A stretch of DNA of 64,000 nt, from contig NC_081303.1 in NCBI RefSeq assembly GCF_030435805.1, forward strand, positions 73,941,910-74,005,909. The letters run 5' to 3'. The translations under genes were made by a program, and so were the position numbers. This document shows, in pieces, positions 21,001 to 34,800 of the stretch; position 1 is the stretch's first letter; each line of letters starts with the position of its first letter. The DNA comes from Mustela lutreola. Taxonomy: Eukaryota > Chordata > Mammalia > Carnivora > Mustelidae. The notes below the pieces were generated by a model, which searched no databases, was not told the DNA's origin, and was given only the letters and a program-made list of their open reading frames with translations.

Positions 21001-22853
21001 AGCTCGAGCTCTCTGAACTGAGAATGGGGAGCTGAGAGCCCAGCACATTGGCTCCGGGCACGGCAGGCTCACCTGTCTCCTGCACGGGCAGACTCCCCAG
21101 TAGGTGGCCTTCTCCATAGGCCTCCTCCCCCCGGAAGCCTGGGGCACCTGCCTTGGCCTCTTGTACATTTCATTCTTCCCAGCAGGTTTCCCGTCTGTAC
21201 CCAGACCTTTGCTCCTTACGTGGGAAGCTTCTACCCAAGGCACCCAGGACTGACTTGACACTTGGCCTTCCCCTCTTCTTCCTTTCTAGAAGCCTTCCTA
21301 TGATGACCTTTCACGTTGCCCTTCCCCAGCAAACTGTCCTGATCTGAGGACCCTTGCCCATCTCCTCCAGTTCCTTGCCGTCCTGTGAATGATCCCTACC
21401 TGCAAGCCTCTGTCTCCCCACCTGGTCCTGGATGCATGTCTTCCCTGCCCCTAACACAGGGTTTCAGGACGAGCTTCGGATTCTTGATCTCCTTCCCCAC
21501 CTAGGAAAGATGTTTCCCATTAGGTAGAGGGCCGGGGAAGGGGCTTCTGAGTGTCCCTTTCTGTCTTTCTCAGGATGCAAGAAGCCAGTGTCTGCGTCGG
21601 GGAAGGAGATGGACTGGGCACAGATGGCGTGCCACCGGTGTCTTGTGTACCTGGGGGATTTGTGTAAGAACTGGCACTCGTTGGGGCAACGGTTTGGGCT
21701 GCAGGACAGGCAGGAAGCTGCTTCTGTTGGTACCAGCTTGTGTGTGTGGCGGGAGAGCAGGAGGAGTCGTCTGCGGTCTGTAACTAACATGTCCCCTTGT
21801 CCCTGCTCCTCCATGAGCCAGAAGGGACCAGTGACTATGGAAGAAGGAAATAAACTTTGAAAAAGTCTGGGTGGTAACTCAGGTTCAGTAGTGGGTTAGG
21901 AAGATTTTTTTAGTTGGATGTTTTTCTCCTTTGGGGTATGTTTTTTTCGTTTTTGCTCTACTCCTAGAGGAATTGAAGTTCAGCCTCCTGGAGGGTTTCC
22001 CTGCCTGGCAAACGTTCCTAGAATGGAGGAGTACTCTCTTGCCTGCTGGGCCCTGGGCCTCTAGTCCTGGTAGCTAAAGGTTCCTCATTAGGCTATTAGA
22101 TGCATTACTTTTTGTCCCCTGAGGCTTTCCTCCCTGCCCCGCACACTCCTGGCCCCCTCATGGGCCCTTTGTGCAGAGAGAGCAGCGGCTTTGCGTTAGA
22201 CTGGCCGAATGTCCTCAGTAACGTCTTCCTGCAGGATCAAACAGCTGTATTCCATGACCCACTGCTGGAGGTCGTCCCGAGCAGTTACGGCTGCGGTGGG
22301 TGCCGGGGTCCCCTTCCGTTGGAAGGAGATAAACAAGAGCCTGTTTACAAACACTAAACATGACCCACACCCTGAAGCTCCCAGCAGGGAAGAGAGTTGA
22401 ACGACTGGCAGAGTTAAGATTATGCCCGAGGCCCAAGCAGTCAGCCTCATAGCTCAGGTGTCTTCCTCCCAGGGTCTTCCTGCAGGTCCACAGAGTGACT
22501 CCAGGACGAGGGGAGGTTTTTCTGGAACACAGCAGCATCATGTTTCCTTCCTTCTGTCTCCTGCAGCGCGTTATCAGAATGAATTAGCTGGCGTAGACAC
22601 CGAGCTGCTAGCTGAGAGATTTTACTACCAAGCCTTGTCAGTAGCTCCCCAGATTGGTAAGTGGCGTCCAACTCAGGCCTCCCTAACCGGCAGCAGTTTT
22701 CAGCAGGAAGACGACATTGAGAGGGCAGGCAGGCCGCACTGGCTTCGCTGGGTCCTCTTGTGCTCGGTCCCGTCACACTTTGCCTTGGTTGTGCATTCTC
22801 CCTCTCGAACACAGGCTCGAGAGAAATGCAGATTCTTTTTTTTTTTTTTTTTA

Positions 22854-22888
<35 letters not shown>

Positions 22889-25800
22889 TTTTTTAAATTT
22901 ATTTGACAGAGATCACAGGTAGGCAGAGAGACAAGCAGAGAGAGAGGAGGAAGCAGGCTCCCTGCTGAGCAGAGAGTTCGACGCCGGGCTTGATCCCAGG
23001 ACCCTGAGATCATGACCTGAGCTGAAGGCAGAGGCTTTAACCCACTGAGCCCCCCAGGCGCCCCGAGAGAAATGCAGATTCTTTATCTAAGAAGGAGGGA
23101 GGCAGAGGGGAAGGAAGAGAAGGCTCCTTTGTCTCTGAGGCCTCTGCAGAGAGAGGACACTTGAGGGACAGTGGGAGCAGGGGCAATGCTCCATTGCACG
23201 GAGAGGTGGGGATTTGCTTGCAGTAGGAGGGCTCAGGTGAGAAACAGAGCTGGGGAGGAGCAGAGGGCTCCGTGGGTTTCCAGCGACCCTAGAGTTGCCA
23301 CAGCCGCGCCTGACAGAATGGCACCCGGTGGTGCTGATCCCTGGCAGGCGAGGCGGGAAATGAATGTCCAGTCAGTCCCCCGGGGAAATAGGATTGGCCA
23401 CTCCTCCCCGGGGATGCTGGTGTCCCCTGCTGACCCAGGCCGCCTCCTCCTCACAAGCCCATGAGTTTCCCGGTGCTCAGCAGTGCTGGGTCATGGCGGC
23501 AGGGGAATGTCCTGGCACAGACCACATGACTTCTGTCTCCCTCCAGGGATGCCCTTCAACCAGCTGGGCACGCTCGCAGGTGGCAAGTACTACAATGTGG
23601 AGGCCATGTACTGCTACCTGCGCTGGTGAGTACTGCCCGCGGGCCTCGTGTCCCAACCGCTGCTGCTTCGCTTCCCCGCCTTTTCCTAGCTCCTGCTTGT
23701 CACGGATCCGCCTGGATTGGAAGGCGCTCAGGCAGCCGGCAGAGCTGCCCACCGTCTGCTGGGAAGTGCAGGATGGCTGTCTTGGGGGAGGAAGTCAGCG
23801 GGGTGTGGTAGGCAGAATGGGGTCAGGGTAGCGGCTATGCAGAACAGCACAGCCGTCGGCCTTTGGTGTCTGAGTGACCACGGCGACAGTGTGGGAGGGC
23901 CCGCTGAACCGCAGGGTGGCCACTGCTTCCCCAGTGCTGACGCGCCCTCAGAGTAAGGAGCCTCGGCTTCAGGATGGCTGAGCCGAGTGGGCTTAGGTCA
24001 CCCGAGTCGCCAGAGCCGAGTGGACGTGTGTCTGATAGGTTGCTGGGTGCCCCAGTGAGGTAACGGTCAGGAATAAACCGCCTGGGCCCCAGCGGCAGCT
24101 GCCTTGTTGGGGCCGATGGCTCCATGAGAAGCCAGATGTTCCAGAAGATGCTGCTGTGAACTAGGCTTCCAAGCAAGGGGAGTGGAGGGAGCTGGTTCTT
24201 CGTAAGTGTGTAGGCCGCGTGCGGAAGTGTGAAGTGAGCGTCTCCCTTCTCATTCCCTGTGCCATGATTGTGGTTCATTTGGTCCAGGAAACCTTTCTCC
24301 TTGAATCAGCACAGTGTCTGCTCTTGGGGCACCTGCCCCCTGTTCGGGGCCGGCATAGACCGGCCCCCGTGGCTGCTGTTCTTAAATACAGGTGATCAGG
24401 TTCGTGGGCTTCCGTTGCCTCCTCCCCAGTCCTCTCGTACCTTTCCGGGAATGCCCCCCTTACTGGTCCTTGGTCCCTCATCACCCTCGTGACCGTGATT
24501 GCGAGTGATCACTTCCAGAGAGAGCCTGGCACGTCCAGGTTTGGGAGGTGCCCGCAGGGACCCTGCCTTGCTGTGTTAAAGCACTCACGTCTCCCGTTTG
24601 TGGGTGAGGCATCTGGGTGGGGCCTGGTCAGGCCTTTCTTTGCCCCCAGTGGCCTTTTCTAGGATCAGTCACTGGTATTCAGCAGCCCTGGGGGCTGCTC
24701 TGTCTGGAGCAAGGCTCTTCCGGACCCTTCCCACTCAGTGGGTTTCTCTTCTTGGGAGAAGCTGCTCTGCATCGTCTTCTCCCCCATCCCCGATTTAAGG
24801 CGAGGACGCACAGAACCCACTTCTGGACGGAAGGAGTGTCCGTGACTTTGTGACTACCTCTTATTCACCAGTAACACATATTTCTTCTTTTCTGTCCCTT
24901 GCTTCTTATGACAAAAATACATTAAAAACAGCCCAGTGCCCTGTTGGTGTTGTGGGTGCTGACGCGAGGCAGGCTGGGCTGGGAGCCTCCGCGCTGGCTT
25001 GGGTCCGTGGGGCCGGTGCAGTGCCCCTGCTCGTCCCAGCTCTGCGCGCACGTGCGTACGTGTGGGCGGCACGTGCTGGGCCTGGCCTGTGGCGGGCTTC
25101 TCTGCATACTCTCGCCTCCGAACCAGTGTCTGAGCATGGGAGCTGTGTGTGCACACATGTGTGTGCGCCGGCTTGTTAGCTGCCGCTTGTCGTTACGTGC
25201 TCTGTGCTGCCGTATTTCAGGGACGGTCCCTGACAGAGCGGGAGCAATTATTGTGCTTACGGAGGGAGCGAAGGTCTTCCGTTCACTGTGTTGTCCGAAG
25301 TTGTGTCTATGTAATTTATCTGGAACGGTGGTCTTGCCCTGAGTCTGTACACAGAAAGGGAGCCTGGGGGCAGCGTGCGTTTGCTCCAAGTACTGTTCCT
25401 CCAAGCGCCAGCAGAGCGCCGTGCCTGCCGGGGCTGCACAGTGCACTCTGTGTCTCCTTCAGCATCCAGTCGGAGGTGTCCTTCGAGGGGGCCTATGGGA
25501 ATCTCAAGCGGCTATACGACAAGGCAGCCAAAATGTACCACCAGCTGAAGAAGTGCGAGACTCGGAAACTCTCTCCCAGCAAGAAGCGGTGAGTAGGGCC
25601 CGTGGGGCTGGGGCGGTGGGACTGGAGGGCCTCTGGGGCATTTGCCATTTCCCTGGGGTGCCTCTTCTTCCAGGTGTAAAGACATCAAGAGGTTGCTGGT
25701 GAACTTCATGTACCTGCAGAGCCTCTTGCAGCCCAGGAGCGGGTGAGCGCCAGCGGATGGGCCCTTGACCTGCATCCCGTGAGCCCCCTCCCGCCCGGGC

Positions 25801-28800
25801 CAGCTCTCTGCAGTTCCCACCAGGCCCTGCAGCTCGTCTTGCCTGCCCTGGGCCCCATCACTGACCTCCTTGTCGCCCCTGTCCTTCTGCAGCCCGGTGG
25901 ACTCGGAGCTGACGTCGCTCTGCCAGTCAGTCCTGGAGGACTTCAACCTCTGCCTCTTCTACCTGCCCTCGTCCCCTGGCCTCAGCCTGGCCAGCGAGGG
26001 CGAGGAGGACTACGAGGGCGGCTATGCTTTCGTCCCGGACCTCCTCGTCTTTCAGATGGTCATCATCTGTCTCATGGGCGTGCACAGCTTGAAGAGAGCA
26101 GGTGACTCCCGCGCCCTGCCTGCCCCCCCCGCCGCCCCTACCCGGCTTCCTCCCCGGGCTGCCCGCCGCGCCTGCCTCACTGCTGGGCTGGGGACCCCTC
26201 CTCTGCAGGAGCTTCTGGTGAAGGAATGAAGGCAGCAGCCTGTCCATACTGTGCCCCCACCTCAGGCCCCTCCCGCAAACACACTGTTGGTCACAACCCG
26301 GACCAACAGGAGGGACAGGGTACTTAGCCGATGACCCAGACAGAATTCCAATTTTGTTGTCGGGAGCGGTTGGGCAGTTGCGCAGACCTTCCTGGGAGCG
26401 GCACACATGGAGCAAAGTCAGGAGGAAAAGGGAGGCGGGCCTGGGTATGTAGGGGCTCGGGCTGTGGGGAGCCCGCCTGAAGGCGTCCGAGCCAGGGCAG
26501 ATGGCACGGGCCCACAGGATATGCTTGCCCGAGGACGCACACGGTGAGCCGGCACGTCCTGGGCGGCAGCATAATCACGCAGAGACCTCAGAAATCCTTT
26601 TTTCTTAGAAGAAGCTTTGAGAAGTAGTTTGGTCCTTGGAAGGAGGAGAGCAGGTGAGATGGGGCTGGAGCTCATGGCGCCTGCTCCTCCTCAGAGCCCT
26701 GGGCCGCTCATGCCCAGCTTTCCCGGCTTTAGGGTCCAAGCAGTACAGCGCAGCCATTGCCTTCACGCTGGCGCTCTTCTCGCACCTCGTCAACCATGTC
26801 AACATACGGCTGCAGGCGGAGCTGGAGGAGGGCGAGAACGCCGGGCCTGCGTTCCAGAGCGACGGCACAGGTGCGGGTGGGGGGGGCTGGTCCAGAGCCA
26901 CGGCACAGGTGCAGGTGGGGGGGGCTGGTCCAGAGCGACGGCACAGGTGCAGGTGGGGGGGTTGGTTCAGAGTGACGGCACAGGTGCAGGCGTGGGGGTG
27001 GGCCTGGTCCAGAGTGATGGCACAGGTGCAGGCGTGGGGGTGGGGGTGGGGCTGGTTCAGAGTGATGGCACAGGTGCAGGCGTGGGGGTGGGGCTTGTCC
27101 AGAGTGAGGGCACAGGTGCAGGCATGCGGGTGGGGCTGGTCCAGAGTGATGGCACAGGTGCTGGCGTGGGGGTGGGGCTGGTCCAGAGTGACGGCACAGA
27201 TGCAGGTGGGGGAGGGAGCGTGCACATGGGCAGGTCAGGCTGGTGTGCGGTGACGGGAAGGGGAGCACATGGGGGGCTCGGGAGGTGGTGAATTGCTCCA
27301 GTTTGCCCCCAGGCCCCACCTGACTGTCTTCTTGGCACAGATGAGCCCTTGGAGAAGGAAGAGGTGCCAGGCCCTGAGCCCCCTCCCGCAGCACCTCCAG
27401 CGGGTGAGGTCAGAAAGAGCAGGAAATTTTCCCGTCTCTCCTGCCTCCGCCGCCGCCGCCACCCACCCAAAGCAGGAGATGACAGTGACCTGAGTGAAGG
27501 CTTTGAATCGGACTCCAGCCACGACTCTGCCAGGGCCAGCGAGGGCTCGGACAGTGGCTCTGACAAGAGTCTCGAAGGTGGGGGAACGGCCTTTGATGCC
27601 GAGACAGACTCAGAAATGAACAGCCAGGAGTCCCGGTCAGACCTGGAAGACATGGAGGATGAGGAGGGGACACGGTCCCCAGTCCCAGAGCCTGCTCGGC
27701 CCAGGTCAGAGGCTCCTGAGTCTCTCAATGGCCCCCTGGGCCCCAGTGAGGCTAGCATTGCCAGCAACCTGCAAGCCATGTCCACCCAGATGTTCCAGAC
27801 CAAGCGCTGTTTCCGACTGGCCCCCACCTTCAGCAACCTGCTCCTCCAGCCCCCGGCCGAAGCTCACGCCACGGCCAGCTGCAGGCCCTGCGTCAACGGA
27901 GATGCGGACAAGCCCTCAGAGCCAGGTATCTGGGCCTCTGTTCCTGCCACTCTGGTCCGTACTTCCCACCACCCCCCGAGGGAGGCGGCTTGCCTGTCTG
28001 TGCAGGTGCCCTCCCCGCCCCCTCGCTGCATCCGTGTGCTCTCTCTGGTCCGGTCCGGTCTGGTCCAGCAGTGTCGTCCTCAGAGTCCCCACTGCTGCTT
28101 GCAGTCTGCCCCTTCTCCCACACCGCCCCTGCCCCTGGCCCTTGTCCCACCAGGGACCTCTCTCTAGGGGGTCTTCCCTGTACGGGGCGCCCAGTGCCTG
28201 CTCTCTGCTGGGCGCCGGGCTGGCCTGTCGTCGGGTGCTTTGTTGAACTTGCACAGCAGCCTCGTGCAGGACGAGTTCTCCTCCCTCTTCTGAGTGCTGC
28301 CCCTCACCTGGTGCTTGGCTCCTTCTTACTTGCCGTCTGGTTTTCCCTCATTTATTTATTTATTTATTTATTTATTTATTTGACAGACAGAGATCACAAG
28401 TAGGCAGAGAGGCAGGCAGAGAGAGGAGGAAGCAGGCTCCCCGCTGAGCAGAGAGCCCGATGCGGGACTCGATCCCAGGACCTGAGATCATGACCTGAGC
28501 CGAAGGCAGCGGCTTAACCCACTGAGCCACCCAGATGCCCTTTGTTTTTCTTTTTAAGATTTTATTTGTCTGTCAGAGAGAGAGAGTAAGCACAGGCAGG
28601 GGGAGTGGCAGGCAGAGGGAAAGGGAGACGCAGACTCCCCACTGAGCAGGGAGCCTGACTCGGGGCTCAACTCTGGGGCCCAGGGATCATGCCTGAGCTG
28701 GAGGCAGACCCTCCGCTGACTGAGCCCCGGAGGTGGCTCAGCAAGGGTGGAGGCACTAGTTTCTCAGCTTAAGAGCATCCGGCTGGTGGGCGTGGAAAGA

Positions 28801-31800
28801 TGTGGGGGTGCGTGGTGAGTTCCCCATCATCAGCACTCCGCCCCGGGGTGCGGGCAGGGCGGGCCGTGGCCTGGAGCTGAAGCCTGAGGCTGTGTTCTGG
28901 CCGCTCATCCTGGCTCCCTGTCCCCCACCCCAGCCTCCGAGGAGGGCTCCGAGTCGGAAGGCAGCGAGTCCAGCGGGCGCTCCTGTCGGAACGAGCGCAG
29001 CGTCCAGGAGAAGCTGCAAGTCCTGGCGGCCGAAGGCCTGCTTCCCGCCGTGAAGGTCTTCCTGGACTGGCTGCGGGCCAACCCTGACCTCATCGTCGTG
29101 TGCGCGCAGGTGCCGCTCTCCGGGGCGGTGGGCGAGCTCCGCCATGGGGGGTGCTGGGGGGCCCCTCCACGTGTTCCATCACGACAGACGTTAGGCACCT
29201 GCTTCGGGTGGGCCGTTACGCTTTCTATAGGGACAGGGTTAGACGTGACCTCTGCCCTCCAGGAGCCTGTGGCCCCGGGCCGGGACCCGGAGTCTGTGCA
29301 CAGGGAAAGTGAAAGCTGCTTGTTGCACTTTGTGCCCTCGTGCCGCGGGTCACGCCCGGCCTCAGGACTGGGGTCAGTGAGGGCCAGCCTCAAGCCCTGT
29401 CCCGGAGTCCAGAGGGAGGAGTGGTGCCTGGGAGACGGGCCCCGGGGGCGGCAGGACCGCCAGACAGGGTGGAGGCGCTGGGGCAGGGGAGCCCTGGAGG
29501 TAGTGGCGTCAGGCCCGGGCTGTGGAGGCGGGCGCTGGGGGGTGGGGGTGCGGTGGGGGCAGGGGGTGCCTTCTTAGGGTCTGTCTGTCTCGAGCCTGGA
29601 GGGCCGCACAGTTTTTGTCCAGTGTTGCTTTATCCCAGGGGCACATCTGCCCTGCTGTGGAGGACCCCTCCCCTGCGGGTCGCCCTGTTCTCAGAGGAGA
29701 GCTGGGGTTAGGGCCAGGCACACCCTTGGGCGTGTGCTCATGTGTGCTGGCGGCGAGTTACTCACTCCCCTTGAGTCATCGGGAGGTGTGCTAAGGATGG
29801 GGGTGTGGGGTCCCGTCCCCACACAGGTATTCCAGGATGGGCGCATGGAGAGCAGAATGGTGGGGAGAAGCCGCCTCCGGCGCTCGGGTTTCTCCCCACT
29901 CCCAGAGCCCAGTGTCCTTCCTATGGCCTCAAACCTTCTCCCCACGGTCTTGCTGCTGGTGATGAAGTTCAGCCAGGCCCGTGGGCCCCCTTCATTTCTC
30001 GTGAGATTGGCTCCCTGTTTCCCAGGTCTCCCAGGACTCCCCCGCCCCATCCCCCTCGGCCTCTTTTGTTGATTTTTCCATCAGCTCGCTCTAGGTCTGT
30101 GCCCATAGCCAGCCCCCGCCCCGCCCCGCCCCGCCCCCCCCCCCCCCCCCCGCGTCCTCCTCCTGCCCCACCGAAGGCTTCCCTTCTTCGCAGAGCTCTC
30201 AGAGTCTGTGGAATCGCCTGTCTGTGTTGCTGAACCTGTTGCCAGCTGCTGGCGAGCTCCGGGAGTCTGGTGAGTGAGTGCCCAGCACTGCCCCTGCTCT
30301 CCCTCTCCCTCGTGGCCCCACAAAGCCCAGCCCCCTCCCTGGTAACCCAGCCTGGGGGGAAGGAGGCTGATGGAGCTCTGTGTCCGGCCATCCTGGCACA
30401 CAGCGGCCATTGTGGTCTCTGCGTCTCTGGTTTCCTCAACACTGCCCCACTGTGGGCAGGTGGCCTGGTTGGCGAGGCAGGGTGCTCCCCGGGGAAGGCT
30501 GTGGGGTGGACAGGAGCAGAGAGAGGCAGGCCTGGGAGCCAGCTCCGGTCACCGAGAGTCCTCCTGGGCCTCCAGAGCTCATCCCCTCTTGCCACGTTCG
30601 AGCTGCGTGTGTGCTCCGGTTCCCAGCTCGGGCCTCAGCTGAGAGGGTGCATGTCCTCCTCGAGAGCCCTCCTCAGGTCCACGCTGGGCTCGGGGAGCCT
30701 TTCGGGTCAGAGCACACTGCTCCTGTGCCTGCCCTGCTCCTCCAGCCCCACCTCCTGTGCCTGCCCTGCTCCTCCAGCCCCACCAGTCCTGTGGGACGAC
30801 CCTGCACGTCCATCTCCCTGCTCTCCAGGGGGAAGGGCCATGTCCCTCAGGGGGCTCCCACAGGGCAGCTGGTCTCACGCGGCTTCTCCCCAGGCCTGGC
30901 CCTATGTCCTGAGGTCCAAGACCTTCTTGAAGGTTGTGAACTGCCTGACCTGCCCTCCAGCCCGCTGCTCCCAGAGGACACGGCCCTTCGTAACCTGCCG
31001 CCTCTCCGGGCGGCCCATCAACGCTTTAACTTTGACACGGATCGGCCCCTGCTTAGCGCCTTGGAGGAGGTGGGGACGGCGTTTCTGACACCGGTAGCTC
31101 TGTTCAGCCAGCCCCGCAGTAAAGCCGGTGGCCCTCCCGTCCCAACGGACAGGGTCCTCAGGGCTGGGCTTGGCGTGAGCCGCCGGGCTTGCCTCCTTCC
31201 CAGGGGATGCTTGTGGGTGTCCTTCCGTGGCCTGCCTCCACCGTGTCCGGCTTTTGCAGAGTGTGGAATGGGGGGCTGTTAGGGCTTAGGAGCTGTTCTC
31301 AGGCTCTTTTCCGCTCTGGGGCCGGCATCCTGTGAGCTGGACAGGAAGCCGTCCGAGAGAGCTGGAAGGGGCAGCGCTGCCTGACCGGCCACCCGTGTGT
31401 CTGCGTCCCTATGCGGGTTGCCTGGGGACTGCCCGGTAAGCCGAGCAGACAGGCACCCAGCACCCTCGCCGGCACACAGGGGCCTTTTGGTTCCTCCTCT
31501 CCAGCCAGAGGGCCTGGGCTTTCGTCTGTTTCATGTTTTAGGGTTTTAGAGAGGATTCTTGTTTGAGGGGGAAGAACAGTTTTCCTAACCAAAAGAGGCT
31601 GGAACTGTTGGTCTAGCTGTGCCCCTCGTTTTTGCACTCGAGGAGGGAGGTGGCGGGAGTGCCCAGGTGCCCCAACGCCCAGCCCGCTGTGCTGCCTTTT
31701 CTGTCTCCGCCTGGGTCCTGGTTAGCCAGTCCTGCCTGGAGTCCCCTTTCCTGGCAGCCCAAAGCTCTGGGTCTCGGGGCTCCCCTCTCCAGCGGCCTTT

Positions 31801-34800
31801 CCAGGGAGCCCCTGCCCCTGCTGCGGGGGGGGCCGGGGGGGCGGTGCCTGGGGGCCCTGCTGCGCCTGACCAGCTCCCTCGTGCCCGCAGTCGGTGGTGC
31901 GCACCTGCTGCATCCGCAGCTTCGGGCACTTCGTGGCCCGCCTGCAAGGCAGCGTTCTGCAGTTCAGCGCGGAGGCCGGCATTTTCGTCAGCATCGCGCA
32001 GTCGGAGCGGGAGGGCGTGCTGCAGCAGGCGCAGGCGCAGTTCCGCATGGTGAGCCTCGGTCCTGGGGGGCAGGGCCTGCACGGAAGAGCGAGGGGACGG
32101 GGGTGCGGGGCTGCGGGGAGGGGCCTCCCCCCGTAGGCCTGCAGACGGGGGCAGCATAGGAAAGGAGCGGTGCTTTCAGTAGAGGCAGCCTGGCCCCCGT
32201 CTGTGTCTAGACTGCCCGGGCTGGAGGCCTGTCTCTGTCCCCTCCTGTCTGAGCTCCCTGCTAGGTTCCCCCATGGGTCCCCTGGCCCCAGGGGTGCTGG
32301 CCTCTCGGGGTTGTTGTGACGTCAGAAAGAGCTTGCGTCTCGGGCATGTGCTCGCGGGCGCCCCTGGCGCTTCCTCTCCTGGCGATGAGGACTGGGGGTG
32401 GGGGGAATGGCCGGATCCTTCCCTACAGGACCCCCAGAAAGTAGGAGGTGGCCGGGGTTAACCTCTTCTCCATTCAGAACCTGGTCCCCAGACATTGACT
32501 GAGAGTCCGCTCCTAGCCAGGCCAATCTGTTCTGTAGACCCTGGGTTCGCGGCAGTGAGCGAGCAAGGAAGGCCGTTTGCTCTCGGTGGCCCGATGCTGG
32601 GGAGCAGGGTCTGGGCTCTGCGCTGGGGCCTGCATGGCTGAGCACACTGTCCCCCCCGGGCTGGATGGCAGCCCGTTTTGGGGGGCAGCGGGGGATGTCT
32701 GGCACTGAAGCATGGCCCATGAGTCTCTGCAAACCTTGAGGTTCTTCATCCGAGGCCTGTCCCCTCCTCCCAAGCTGCAGGCCTCCCCACCTCTGAGCAT
32801 CCGCTTCGCACGGACAGCGTGCGTGGTTGGGAAGGGGCACAGGCGCACCAGGAACACCCTTCTTCGTGGTCTTAAAAGCAAGCTCCTTTTGTTGAAAAGC
32901 AAACCTGTCGTGTTCTGTAGAGGAAAACACGTAATTACAAAGACATTCACGGGGAAACCACACAGCTTTAAAAATACTAGTTTTTGCAGGCATTTCCTTT
33001 AGCTTGAAGCTCCAAGACTCCCATCGCAGGGACGGAGCCGCTGAGAGCCCCTCGCGGTTGGTGCTGGACTCCAAGGTTCCGTCGCCTGCCGGGGCTGCCC
33101 CCAGCCCTGCAGAGTGGCCCATGTCCTCCCCAAGGGTGCATCCCTCAGCAGCAGCGTGCCCTCCCTGTACTGACATCTGCCAGCGCAAACTGAGAGCTTT
33201 CCGTGTGCCGAGCCAACGTAGCCCGGGACAGCGCGATCAGCCCTGGGCGCAGCTCAGTGAGGGGCGCTTATCCTCTCCTGCGCCCCATGATGGGACACAG
33301 CCACAGAAGAGGGATTGTCTGTGGCAAAGCCAGGGCTCTGCCATCGGGCAGACCAGCTCTTCTTAGCTGCTGTGGCTGCAGCATTTGCCTGGGTGAGGCA
33401 GGCCGAGGTCCCCTGAGGACGGCCGAGGCCCACATCTTGGAGCCGCTGGCCTGACGATGCCAGAGGCTGAGGTCGGCGCAGCTCTCCTCTTCCTGGACCC
33501 AGATGGAGGTCCCTTCTCTCCCCTCGGCGGAGCGGACCTCGCAATTCAACTCCAGCCTGAAAGGCTGTTCCCCGGGCCGGATTCTGCAGCGCCAGCACTG
33601 CCCGGCCTCGCTGGTCTGTCAGCACGGCCCTCCCTCTCTGTCCTGTGCCCAGCGTCCCCAAGGGGCCATTTTGTCATATGGTCCTCTGGAGGGGGGTAGG
33701 CGCATCTCGCACAACCATCGTGTAACTGTCACAGCTGAGGTGCTGGGGTGGGCGCAGTACTCTTAGCCCCAGACTTTCCTCCGATGTCACTGGATTCTCC
33801 ACTGACGTCTGTTTTCTTTGTTGTTTTTCTAATGATTTTATTTATCTGAGAGCAAGCAAGCAAGAAAGACAGAGACAGCACAGGCAGGGGGAGCGGTACG
33901 CAGAGGGAGAAGCAGGCTTCCTGCCGAGCAGGGAGCCTGATGTGGGCTCGATCCCGGGACCCTGAGATCATGACCTGAGCCGAAGGCAGCCACTGCCGGT
34001 GCCCCAGATGTGCTCCCACATTATGTTGGGTTGTGTGTGTCCTTGGTCGGCTCTGGGCTGTGGCGGTTTCTCAGTCTTTCCGTTCTTGACCTTGACACTT
34101 GTGAGGAGTGTCTGTCAGTTGGTCTGTAGCGCGCCCTCAGTCTGGCTCTGTCCAGACAAATCGTGGCCACGCGTTCTCGCGGCGGACGTGGTTGTATAGG
34201 TTACTGCTGTAGAGCATTGTTCTGAGGACGTCCCTTCACTCGTCGAAGGGCCTTCGGTGCCGTGCCCCCTGCCGCCCATCCTTTGTCTCATCTTTAGACC
34301 ACGTTAGGGAGATTGGGCTTCATCCCCAGAAGACAAAGGGGACCGTCAGAGGCCTCGGGGCCCAGCAGCTGGTGTCTGGGTGCCGGCGGGGGAGGTGGCT
34401 GGGGCAGAGGCAAGGGCCGGGGAGGAAGAGGTGGGAGGAACCAGCTTAGACGGGGGTCCCACAGCGGAGGTGAAGAGGAACAGAGGCGTGAGTGGTTTTT
34501 CGGACGTGTGGTCAGCAGGACAGGAAGGCGATGACTTGGGGAGCAGAGAGAGGGACCAGTCACAGCCCAGCTCAGCCTCCTGGCGTACACAGCAGCTGCT
34601 TTCCCAAGTCGGGGACCGCCAGAAGGGGAGCAGCAGGTTTGGAAGAAGTTGGCAAGTGGTTGGCGATCGTGGTGTGCGGGCGCCGCGCAGAGCAGAGGGC
34701 AGAGCTGGTGGCCTCCGTGTTGCTGGGCACTGTGTGTGTGGCCCCCGCGCGCAGCTGTTGCTCCCTGGCCCGGGTTCCTGGCCTGGCAAGAGCTGCGGCG

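Noticed and set aside
23480-25400. Possible extra SMG5 exons or a nested gene between exons 7 and 8
   Set aside because: The SMG5 reading joins exon 7 to exon 8 in frame exactly as in human; the intervening open frames have no protein resemblance.
26617-27291. Repetitive Gly/Val-rich protein frame (VQSDGTGAG repeats)
   Set aside because: Product of the minisatellite in SMG5 intron 11, and not in the exon 11 frame; no evidence of a gene.
30380-31282. Plus-strand open frame of 300 codons
   Set aside because: Only the part matching exon 15 (30894-31069) is SMG5 coding; the rest is intron in open frame.
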